Source: CAZMXS01 sp964570325 (GTDB lineage: Bacteria > Verrucomicrobiota > Kiritimatiellia > CAIQIC01 > CAZMXS01). Taken from it: 12,563 bases of DNA. The notes under the pieces were generated by a model, which did no database searches, had not been told where the DNA came from, and saw only the letters and a program-made list of their open reading frames with translations. Each line of letters opens with the position of its first letter. Within the stretch, counting starts at the first letter, position 1. The DNA is taken from positions 1-12,563 of the forward strand of contig CAZMXS010000098.1 in assembly GCA_964570325.1 (NCBI GenBank), in the 5' to 3' direction. The position numbers and the translations under genes are program-made. This document shows positions 7,215 through 12,563 of the stretch, in pieces.

Positions 7215-8273
7215 TCATCCGGACCGTGCCGCGTCCGATTTCAGCCGCAGGCTGTCCGCTTTGGCGCGAAGTTGCTTGAAGTAGTCCGTGCCGGTGATTC
7301 GCGCCACTTCGGCCTGTTGCCGGCTCTTGTCAATTTCGATCTTCAATTCCCGCACCTCGTTCTTCAGTTGCTGCTCGCGCGCATAAACCTCCGCGACCAT
7401 CTTCTGAAAAACACGCGCCAACTGGCCTAATTCATCGGGGCGGCGGCCGACCTTTTCCAGGGCCGGCTGGGGCGTGTAGTCGCCCGCGCCGATGGCCCGC
7501 GCGGCGTCGGTCAACCCCACTACCGGCGCGACGATGCGCTGGGAAACCAACGAAGCCAGCGCCAGGCCGACCACCAGCACGAACAGCGACATAATCCCGA
7601 TGGTGTAAAGATCGCGGACGACAAAGCCGCTGCCGGCCGGGCTGTTGTCCCAGGTGGCGATCAGGCTGGCGGCATAGGTGCCCAGCACGGTCAACACCAA
7701 CAGGTGAGTCATCATCAACATCATCCGCGTCTCGATCGAGACGACCAGTCGGCGCGCGATAACCAGCAACCCCGGCACAATCATCACGCCGAGCACCGCA
7801 TCGGTGATGAAGATCGGCAGAAACAGGGTATAGAGCGCCTCCCGGGCGCTTTTGGCGCCGATGCGCCAGACATCGGTCGCGATCGCGAACAGGATCGGCA
7901 ACGAAGCGGCCGCCAGAATCAAGGCAATCAGCAGTTGGAAATGGCGGATCGTGACCACCCGGCGCACGCCGAAGCGCCAGGCCAGCCCGGGGATCATCCC
8001 GATGAACCCGTTAGCGATGCTCCAGTTCCAGGCGAACAACCAGCCATCGCCGCTCAACGCATAGCCGAGGCTGTCCCCGGCGCACCCGGTAATGAATCCG
8101 GCCAGCGGTCCGAACGCAAAGCCCATGAACATCGGCACGGCGATTTGCGGCCGGAACTCCGCGAACGAGCAACCGGGCAGATAGCCCCGGCCGGAGAAAA
8201 AGTTCATGATGCCGTAGATAACTCCGGCCAGCAGGATATACGCGATTGGCTTAAGCTCCGGCTTTCCGGTCAT
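7215..8273 (-). CDS. ECF-S-like membrane protein with HAMP domain and coiled coil
   Basis: The protein has 352 residues from ATG 8273. About seven membrane segments are visible, near residues 10-27, 43-62, 84-99, 112-133, 147-174, 183-207 and 222-245. The first five resemble the substrate-binding S component of ECF vitamin transporters (AVPMFMGFAFGPLAGFITG, WSIANGFIGMIPGLAW). A HAMP linker follows at about 246-298, with APVVGLTDAARAIGAGDY and DELGQLARVFQKM, then a charged helical stretch to the C-terminus that should form a coiled coil. No kinase, cyclase, phosphatase or methyl-accepting domain follows HAMP. It therefore looks like a membrane receptor without its own output. It starts 16 bases after the ATPase gene ends, so the two are very probably one operon. 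A start at 8360 would overlap the ATPase gene by 70 bases with an arginine- and glycine-rich tail, so I rejected it. No SD is clear. Confidence 0.75.
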   Translation of the reverse strand: MTGKPELKPIAYILLAGVIYGIMNFFSGRGYLPGCSFAEFRPQIAVPMFMGFAFGPLAGFITGCAGDSLGYALSGDGWLFAWNWSIANGFIGMIPGLAWRFGVRRVVTIRHFQLLIALILAAASLPILFAIATDVWRIGAKSAREALYTLFLPIFITDAVLGVMIVPGLLVIARRLVVSIETRMMLMMTHLLVLTVLGTYAASLIATWDNSPAGSGFVVRDLYTIGIMSLFVLVVGLALASLVSQRIVAPVVGLTDAARAIGAGDYTPQPALEKVGRRPDELGQLARVFQKMVAEVYAREQQLKNEVRELKIEIDKSRQQAEVARITGTDYFKQLRAKADSLRLKSDAARSG

Positions 8274-8289
8274 GACGCATCCGCGGCGG

Positions 8290-9048
8290 TCAGGCCAGCA
8301 GCCGGGCCGCCAACCCCCTGAGTTCCCGCGTGATGGAATGGTCGGGATAACGGACAACAAACAGTTCGCCGCTTGCCAGTCCCATCAGTTCCTCGGAATG
8401 CGGCAGCACGGCAGCGACCGGGCAGTTGTAGGTTCTCTCCACCTGCGCGCGGATGGCGGCCGGATCAAAGGCGGCCGGCACCTTGTTCACCAGCAGAACC
8501 ATCGCCGGCACATTCAGCTCGCGCGCGACCTCGACGGTGATGCCGGTGCCCTGGTAGTCCTGCTGATCCGGACGCAGCACAACCACCAGCGCGTTGGAGA
8601 TGGCAATCGAAAGCAGGGTCTCCTCGTTCAAGCCGGGGTGCGTGTCAATCATCAGAACGTCCAGACCCAGTTCGCGAATCAACCGTTGAAAGCCTTCGCT
8701 GAGCAGGCTGACGTCATAGCCATCATGCAACACGCGGGCAATGTCGGCCGCGTTCATGCTGGACGGAATGAGATACACTTTGCCGCCGCCGGCGGCCGGA
8801 CCGAGCGCCGCGGTGACGTCACAAGCGGCCGCTTCGATTTCGCACGCGCCCCACAGATAATCGTTCAGCGAGCGGCGGGCCGCGCCCTCGGGCAGCTTGA
8901 ACAGGACATGAATGCCGGGCGACTGGATATCCGTGTCCACAACGCCGACCTTCTTCCCCTGACCGGCCAGCACCGCCGCCAGATTGGCGGTGGTGTTGGA
9001 CTTGCCGGTTCCGCCACGAAACGAATGGATGGAGATGATGCTCGGCAT
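8290..9048 (-). CDS. MinD/ParA-like deviant Walker P-loop ATPase
   Basis: The 252-residue protein has the deviant Walker A motif FRGGTGKSN (residues 10-18), the A' region VVDTDIQSPG (37-46) and Walker B VLMIDTHPG (131-139). NKVPAA (188-193) fits the base-recognition strand. The signature lysine that normally starts the loop (KGG) is arginine here, while the P-loop lysine Lys16 is kept. The last fifteen residues, HSITRELRGLAARLLA, could form an amphipathic helix like the MinD membrane anchor. Such ATPases dimerise on membranes or nucleoid and position a partner. No ParB, MinC or MinE gene is nearby. The neighbour is instead the ECF-S/HAMP membrane protein, 16 bases downstream. I recall similar proteins in other phyla annotated only as MinD/ParA family, so its job is unknown. 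A good promoter precedes it at 9101-9073. Confidence 0.85.
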   Translation of the reverse strand: MPSIISIHSFRGGTGKSNTTANLAAVLAGQGKKVGVVDTDIQSPGIHVLFKLPEGAARRSLNDYLWGACEIEAAACDVTAALGPAAGGGKVYLIPSSMNAADIARVLHDGYDVSLLSEGFQRLIRELGLDVLMIDTHPGLNEETLLSIAISNALVVVLRPDQQDYQGTGITVEVARELNVPAMVLLVNKVPAAFDPAAIRAQVERTYNCPVAAVLPHSEELMGLASGELFVVRYPDHSITRELRGLAARLLA

Positions 9049-9072
9049 ACGCCGGGTCCAATTGATGAGCGG

Positions 9073-9101
9073 ATATTACGAGCGACGCCGTTTTTTTTCA
9101 A
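9073..9101 (-). promoter_or_regulatory. Promoter of the ATPase/ECF-S-HAMP operon
   Basis: On the minus strand TTGAAA at 9101-9096 and TAATAT at 9078-9073 are separated by exactly 17 bases, including an A-tract next to the -35 element. Transcription would start near 9066, about 18 bases before the ATG at 9048. This is one of the two best promoter matches in the window. Confidence 0.55.
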
Positions 9102-9271
9102 ATACCGAGTGCGAAGACACGCCGTCCCGCCTCTCAACCCCATCTCGGTCGTCCAACCGCTCTCCCATAAGCATCTTCTCGCGCTTCCCCGGCCGCTCTT
9201 CATTACCTAGTCTGTTCCTCTCGCTTTCTCGACGCTGTCATGCCATGCGCATCAGCGCGTCCTCATTAGCC
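9102..9271. other. Divergent spacer between ATPase and phosphomannomutase genes
   Basis: This part of the 297-base gap between divergent genes holds no convincing gene on either strand. Promoters for the two flanking genes lie at its ends. The sequence is less GC-rich and more pyrimidine-rich on the plus strand around 9120-9235, but I see no defined structure in it. Confidence 0.5.
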
Positions 9272-9301
9272 TTGAAAACCGCGCGCGGTTCCGACTACAT
9301 T
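9272..9301 (+). promoter_or_regulatory. Promoter of phosphomannomutase gene with palindromic operator
   Basis: TTGAAA at 9272-9277 and TACATT at 9296-9301 are 18 bases apart and would start transcription near 9308. The spacer contains the 14-base perfect palindrome AACCGCGCGCGGTT at 9277-9290. A repressor bound there would block polymerase, so this is a candidate operator. Which regulator would use it is unknown. Confidence 0.4.
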
Positions 9302-9331
9302 TGCGCCCTTGTCGAACCAATGCGGAAACTG

Positions 9332-9337
9332 AAGGAG
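9332..9337 (+). promoter_or_regulatory. Ribosome binding site of phosphomannomutase gene
   Basis: AAGGAG with eight bases to the ATG at 9346 decides the start against the in-frame upstream start at 9301. Confidence 0.7.
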
Positions 9338-9345
9338 TGCGTATC

Positions 9346-10671
9346 ATGGCGGGAATTTTCAAGGCTTATGACATTCGCGGGATTTACGGCCGGACATTGA
9401 ACGATGATCTCGCGCAACAGATCGGGCGGGCGGTGGCCACGTTCCTGAAATGCCGCAAGGTGGTGATCGGACGCGACATGCGGCCGCACTCGCAACCGCT
9501 CTTCGCGGCGCTCGCCCGCGGGCTCACCCGCCAGGGCGCGGACGTCATTGATATTGGATTGTGTTCGACCCCGATGTCCTATTACGCCAACGGCAAACTG
9601 GGCGCGGACGCGAGCGTAATGATCACGGCCTCCCACAATCCCGGCGAATGGAACGGCTTCAAGATCTGCCGACAACAGGCTGTTCCGCTCAGCGGCGCCA
9701 CCGGCATTATGGATATCGAGCGGATCGTCAACTCCGGCGCGTTCGCGCCCGAAGCCGCGCAGCCCGGCACAATCCGCGCCTACGACATCGCGCCGGAGTA
9801 TATTGCCCACATTCGTGAATTTGCCGAGATTCGGCGCCCGCTGAAGGTGGCGGTGGATTTTGCCAACGCCATGGGCATCTATGAGGGCCGGGTGTTTGAC
9901 GGCTTGTTTCAGGTAGACCCGCTGTTCAATACGCTGGACGGCACGTTTCCCAACCACGAAGCCAATCCACTGGTGCATGAAACCCTCGAGCGGATTCAGG
10001 CGAAAATGCGCGCCGGAAAATATGACTTCGGAGTCGCCTTCGACGGCGACGCCGACCGCGCCGGGTTCCTGGACGAACGGGGCAACATCATCCCGATGGA
10101 CATGATCACCGCGCTGATCGCCCAGGCGATCCTTAAGCGGAATAAAGGCGCAGCGATCTACTACGACCTGCGCAGTAGTTGGGCAGTCAGGGAAGTGATC
10201 CTCGAAAACGGCGGACGGCCGATGATGTCGCGCGTCGGCCACGCGTTCATCAAGCAGCAGATGCGCGAAAGCGACGCGCTGTTCGCCGGCGAACTGTCCG
10301 GCCATTACTACTTCAAAGAGAATTATTACACCGAAAGTTCCTCGCTCGCCGCCCTGTTCATCGCCAACCTGATCAGCCAGTCGGACCAGCCGCTGTCCGC
10401 GCTGATCAAACCCATCCAGCGCTACTTCGCCAGCGGCGAGATCAACTCCGAGGTGGCCGACATCGAGGCGGTGTTCCGTAACCTGCGGGCCCAATACGCG
10501 GCCGGCAAGGTCATCGAACTGGACGGGCTCTCGATCGAATTTCCGGACTGGTGGTTCAACGTCCGCGCCTCAAACACCGAACCCCTCGTGCGCCTCAACC
10601 TGGAGGCCCGGACCGCCCCGCTGATGGCCGAAAAACGCGACGAAGTGCTGCGGATCATCCGCGCCAGGTGA
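9346..10671 (+). CDS. manB: Phosphomannomutase/phosphoglucomutase
   Basis: The 441-residue protein belongs to the alpha-D-phosphohexomutase family, which moves phosphate between C6 and C1 of mannose or glucose. This supplies sugar-1-phosphates for nucleotide sugars and glycans in the cytoplasm. All four active-site motifs are intact: TASHNPGEWNG with the phosphorylated Ser96, the metal loop DGDADR at 233-238, the sugar-specificity loop GELSGHYYF at 315-323, and the phosphate-binding RASNTEP at 407-413. GEXSGH with this overall length is typical of the dual-specificity PMM/PGM branch. The start at 9346 is well supported: AAGGAG at 9332-9337 lies eight bases upstream, and AGIFKAYDIRG is the expected N-terminus. 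A frame extension to 9301 is not used. The galactokinase-like gene follows after 71 bases on the same strand and may share the transcript. The symbol is a family-level assignment. Confidence 0.92.
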   Translation: MAGIFKAYDIRGIYGRTLNDDLAQQIGRAVATFLKCRKVVIGRDMRPHSQPLFAALARGLTRQGADVIDIGLCSTPMSYYANGKLGADASVMITASHNPGEWNGFKICRQQAVPLSGATGIMDIERIVNSGAFAPEAAQPGTIRAYDIAPEYIAHIREFAEIRRPLKVAVDFANAMGIYEGRVFDGLFQVDPLFNTLDGTFPNHEANPLVHETLERIQAKMRAGKYDFGVAFDGDADRAGFLDERGNIIPMDMITALIAQAILKRNKGAAIYYDLRSSWAVREVILENGGRPMMSRVGHAFIKQQMRESDALFAGELSGHYYFKENYYTESSSLAALFIANLISQSDQPLSALIKPIQRYFASGEINSEVADIEAVFRNLRAQYAAGKVIELDGLSIEFPDWWFNVRASNTEPLVRLNLEARTAPLMAEKRDEVLRIIRAR

Positions 10672-10710
10672 GCGGCGCCCAATGATTACGCCCGTAAACT
10701 CCGCTTTCGC

Positions 10711-10740
10711 TTGGCCATCGCCCATTGGCATCTGGCAATC
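10711..10740 (+). repeat. TTGGCCAT-type spacer repeat before the galactokinase-like gene
   Basis: TTGGCCATCGCCCATTGGC at 10711-10729 matches the minus strand of the 7061-7091 cluster (TTGGCCATTGGCAATTGGC) at 16 of 19 positions. Both copies lie in a short spacer just before a start codon. This suggests a small dispersed repeat or a shared operator. Confidence 0.4.
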
Positions 10741-10742
10741 CC

Positions 10743-11894
10743 ATGGATGCGCTGCGTAAACATATTGTCGAAGTGCATCGGACACATTTCGGCGCGCCGC
10801 CGATGATCGGCGTTTATGCGCCCGGCTGTGTTGAATTGCTGGGGCGTCTCGGCGAGGATCAGGAGGGGCTGGCCCTGGCCGCCGCCGCGGACGCAGGCGT
10901 ATTCCTGGCGCTGGCCCCGATCAAAGGCGGACGCTGCCGCGTTTTTGACGCAGACCGCGGGCAGGAGGCGGCTTTCACCGCAGCCGATATGGCGCCGGCC
11001 GCCGGCGCGCCGGACTGGGCCGGCGGAATCAAGGGCATAGTCCGGCAAATGTGGCAAAAACGCGGGACATTTGCCGCCTTCGACGCTACGGTGGGCGCGG
11101 ATTTGCCGGGCGCGGACACGCTTGGCCGCGCAACCGGCCACTGCCTGGCCGCCGCCCTCGTCATGCGGCGCTATCTGAACCTGGATTTTGCGCGCGCCGA
11201 ACTGGCGCGGATGACGCAACAGGCGCTGCGGGAGTTCGCCGGCGAGCGCCACGGCCTGCTGGAGTGCCTCGCCGGGCTGCACGGCATTGAGCGCGCGCTG
11301 CTGCTGATTGACTTTCGGACATTTGACGTCCAGCCGGCCGTGTTGCCGACGGATGTGGCGCTGATGGTGTTTGAGTGCGGCCACCCGGGACCGGCGGCTG
11401 ACCTGGCGGCTTTTCGCGCGCGTTGCGAGACGGGGTTGGGCTTTTTCCGCGGCGTCCTCAAGCGGCGCCTGGCCACGCTGCGCGACGTAACCGCCGAGGA
11501 ATACGAGCAACACCGCAGCGATCTGCCGGCAGAGTGTGCCGGGGCAACCGGCCACATGATCCTGGAGTGCGACCGCGCCCGGCTCGCCTTGCAGGCGGTC
11601 AAGCGGGTTGATCCCGTTGGGTTGGGCGCCATCTTGAACGCCGCGCATGAAAGCGCGCGGCAAAACATCGGCCCCGGTTCTGCCGAAACGGATTTTATTG
11701 TGGCGACCGCCCGCGAAACGGCTGGCGCATGGGGCGCGCTCGCGGCCGGGAACCGCGTGGTGGCGCTGCTGCCGGCGGATGGGTTTGAGCCAGCGGCCCG
11801 AAACTTAGCCGCAACTTTCAAACAACGCTTCGGCGCGGATCTGCCGTGGCGCCGCGTCCGCCCCGCGGCAGGCGCCCGCTTGGTGGCAGTCTGA
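10743..11894 (+). CDS. Galactokinase-like GHMP protein with eroded catalytic motifs
   Basis: The 383-residue protein aligns along its length with galactokinase (GalK) of the GHMP kinase superfamily. YAPGCVELLG (residues 25-34) stands for APGRVNLIGEH. FAGERHGLLECLAGLHG (165-181) stands for FVGVxCGIMDQ, and ALLLIDFRT (185-193) for the following LLIDCRS. The C-terminal half, HMILECDRARLALQAV and AILNAAHESAR, also fits. The key residues are lost. The Arg of APGR is Cys. The ATP loop GLSSSA is replaced within DLPGADTLGRATG (120-132). The catalytic Asp of GIMDQ is Glu. The glycine motif GGGFGG is replaced by ALAAGNRV (332-339). Galactose phosphorylation is therefore unlikely; a sugar-sensing or scaffolding pseudokinase is more plausible. 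The frame is intact and the body well conserved, so it is not simple decay. The start at ATG 10743 is chosen over TTG 10725. No SD is visible. Confidence 0.7.
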   Translation: MDALRKHIVEVHRTHFGAPPMIGVYAPGCVELLGRLGEDQEGLALAAAADAGVFLALAPIKGGRCRVFDADRGQEAAFTAADMAPAAGAPDWAGGIKGIVRQMWQKRGTFAAFDATVGADLPGADTLGRATGHCLAAALVMRRYLNLDFARAELARMTQQALREFAGERHGLLECLAGLHGIERALLLIDFRTFDVQPAVLPTDVALMVFECGHPGPAADLAAFRARCETGLGFFRGVLKRRLATLRDVTAEEYEQHRSDLPAECAGATGHMILECDRARLALQAVKRVDPVGLGAILNAAHESARQNIGPGSAETDFIVATARETAGAWGALAAGNRVVALLPADGFEPAARNLAATFKQRFGADLPWRRVRPAAGARLVAV

Positions 11895-11912
11895 AATTAA
11901 GACTGGAAAAGC
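11887..11912 (+). terminator. Weak hairpin at the end of the galactokinase-like gene
   Basis: CAGTCT at 11887-11892 pairs with AGACTG at 11900-11905 across a seven-base loop that includes the stop codon. No T-run follows, so termination is doubtful. The promoter of the tRNA gene may overlap it. Confidence 0.2.
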
Positions 11913-11931
11913 CGCGATTCTCTGTTATGTT
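11904..11931 (+). promoter_or_regulatory. Candidate promoter of tRNA-Cys
   Basis: TGGAAA at 11904-11909 and TATGTT at 11926-11931 are 16 bases apart. A TG at 11923-11924 gives an extended -10 element. Transcription would start near 11938, fourteen bases before the mature tRNA. Confidence 0.35.
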
Positions 11932-11951
11932 GCGACTGCCTTAAACCGTAT

Positions 11952-12025
11952 GGCGCGATGGCCGAGTGGATAGGCACGGGTCTGCAAAACCTGGTACAGC
12001 GGTTCAATTCCGCTTCGCGCCTCCA
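11952..12025 (+). tRNA. tRNA-Cys (anticodon GCA)
   Basis: The 74-base gene folds into a full cloverleaf. The acceptor stem is GGCGCGA with TCGCGCC. The D stem is GCC with GGC. The anticodon stem CGGGT/ACCTG encloses the loop CTGCAAA with anticodon GCA at 11984-11986. A four-base variable loop precedes the T stem AGCGG/CCGCT with loop TTCAATT. The discriminator base is T, as expected for cysteine, and the CCA end is encoded. No copy of its 3' end was seen elsewhere in the window. Confidence 0.96.
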
Positions 12026-12099
12026 GCTCCTCCCTCCGACTGGCGCCCACATGAGAATGGAAGAAGCTACCGAGGATGTTTTGCGGAACATCGAACATA

Positions 12100-12162
12100 C
12101 GGTGGTTATGGGCGACAGAGCTATTTGAGATCCATAACCCAATTCGTCCAGTAAAACCACCG
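12100..12162 (+). other. Inverted repeat with two overlapping pairing partners
   Basis: GGTTATGG at 12104-12111 pairs perfectly with CCATAACC at 12132-12139. CGGTGGTT at 12100-12107 pairs perfectly with AACCACCG at 12155-12162. The two 8-bp stems share 12104-12107, so they either compete or nest with a bulge. This could be a structured RNA leader, a protein-binding site or an element end. Confidence 0.35.
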
Positions 12163-12459
12163 GTCTTAATTAACCTGCCTTTGCCAGCGGCCGACACCGA
12201 AACGCGGCCGGACATGACTGCCTGCCGAACGGAGTGCATATCCTTCCCACCCCCCAAGCGCGCGTTTGTTTCTCGTCAACATGTAGAAACGATTGGGAAG
12301 ATGACTCGCTTTGAATGCGGGTCTGGCTTAAGGCTTACTTAATGCGTGTTTACGCCTAAACAAGCGTCAGATTTAGTTGAAGGCACTGTTTCACCCCTAA
12401 AAAATCAAAGCTAAGGCCAAAAAAACAGCCCTGATATTCCGCAACAATTTCCAGGAGAA

Positions 12460-12495
12460 CATGTTGCCGACGATAAGCATGTTGCCGACGATAAG
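12460..12495. repeat. Tandem duplication of an 18-bp unit
   Basis: CATGTTGCCGACGATAAG occurs twice, back to back and without mismatch, at 12460-12477 and 12478-12495. With only two copies and no spacer it is a tandem duplication and not a CRISPR array. Confidence 0.9.
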
Positions 12496-12517
12496 CGCTG
12501 AAGACCCTCCGGCTTGA
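12461..12517 (+). CDS. Possible 18-residue peptide containing the tandem repeat
   Basis: The ATG at 12461 opens an 18-codon frame, MLPTISMLPTISAEDPPA, in which the 18-bp duplication gives the hexapeptide MLPTIS twice. AGGAG lies three bases upstream, closer than usual for an SD. No downstream gene is visible to suggest a leader peptide. This could easily be chance, and confidence is low. Confidence 0.15.
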   Translation: MLPTISMLPTISAEDPPA

Positions 12518-12563
12518 ATCCGATCGGACCCTGAGGAAGGCCATGGAGGGTGTTATTAATTGT

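Larger units (their letters stand above)
12026..12563. other. Lower-GC spacer after tRNA-Cys, no convincing gene
   Basis: These 538 bases hold no protein I recognise. Frames on both strands of up to about 110 codons have no family resemblance or SD, and the longest is an antisense reading across the tRNA. Composition drops: 25 of 60 bases are G or C at 12361-12420, against 46 of 60 at 11101-11160. A-runs occur near 12400-12425. An inverted repeat (12100-12162) and a tandem duplication (12460-12495) are listed separately. It may be the start of an integrated element beyond the window or simply an intergenic gap. Confidence 0.5.

Noticed and set aside
8274..8360. N-terminal extension of the ECF-S/HAMP protein to 8360
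   Set aside because: It overlaps the ATPase gene by about 70 bases, and the added residues look like out-of-frame reading of that gene.
210..9048. A single SAM cycle linking the methyltransferase and the SAHH-like protein
   Set aside because: The two loci are separated by a divergent regulator and a convergent terminator, and the SAHH loop is altered, so a direct functional link is not supported.
8272..9210. A 312-codon plus-strand frame across the ATPase gene
   Set aside because: The minus strand has intact Walker motifs and a promoter. The plus frame looks like a shadow.
9295..10494. A 399-codon minus-strand frame across the phosphomannomutase gene
   Set aside because: The plus strand carries every mutase motif with a good SD; the antisense frame has no recognisable motif.
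10686..11663. A 325-codon minus-strand frame across the galactokinase-like gene
   Set aside because: The galactokinase-like alignment runs along the whole plus frame; the antisense product has shadow-like composition.
11925..12257. A 110-codon minus-strand frame ending in SGIEPLYQVLQTRAYPLGHR
   Set aside because: This segment is the antisense translation of the tRNA-Cys gene, a well-known source of false protein entries.
12460..12495. Possible CRISPR repeat
   Set aside because: Only two directly abutting copies, no spacer and no cas gene.
12356..12544. A 62-codon minus-strand frame with AYRRQH twice
   Set aside because: The repeat comes from the 18-bp tandem duplication. There is no SD or family resemblance.

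Overview
The window looks like a bacterial chromosome segment with high GC. Hand counts give 46/60 G+C at 11101-11160 against 25/60 at 12361-12420. The gene mix is an AraC/cupin regulator divergent from a GH31 glycosidase, an ECF-S/HAMP membrane protein paired with a MinD-like ATPase, and sparse Shine-Dalgarno (SD) sequences. This reminds me of the PVC group (Kiritimatiellota, Lentisphaerota, Verrucomicrobiota). There is no rRNA or marker protein here, so that placement is a low-confidence inference.

Layout. (1) 1-209 is a spacer with one strong hairpin. (2) 210-3014, minus strand, is one uninterrupted frame joining a CmcI-like class I methyltransferase to a complete GH31 alpha-glycosidase. 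The GH31 part has its own strong SD and ATG at 2342, so two products may be made. (3) 3107-3931, plus strand, is a divergent AraC-family regulator that probably controls the glycosidase locus. (4) 3985-9048 is a minus-strand block in this transcription order: a MinD/ParA-like ATPase, an ECF-S-like membrane protein with HAMP and coiled coil but no output domain, a large S-adenosylhomocysteine-hydrolase-like NAD(P)-binding protein, and a small exported cupin. A promoter-like site before the third gene suggests two transcription units. (5) 9049-9345 is a divergent spacer with a promoter for each side. (6) 9346-11894, plus strand, holds a phosphomannomutase/phosphoglucomutase followed by a galactokinase-fold protein whose catalytic motifs are all eroded, probably a pseudokinase. 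(7) tRNA-Cys(GCA) lies at 11952-12025. (8) 12026-12563 is a lower-GC stretch without a convincing gene. It has a two-way-pairing inverted repeat and an 18-bp tandem duplication.

How the genes may work together. The AraC protein, GH31 enzyme, sugar-phosphate mutase and galactokinase-like protein point to sugar uptake and sugar-phosphate metabolism. The methyltransferase and the SAHH-like protein both belong to families that bind S-adenosyl compounds, but nothing in the sequence links them directly. The strongest candidates for new biology are the methyltransferase-GH31 fusion with an internal start, the ATPase plus output-less HAMP receptor pair, the SAHH-like protein with its exported cupin partner, and the galactokinase-like pseudoenzyme.
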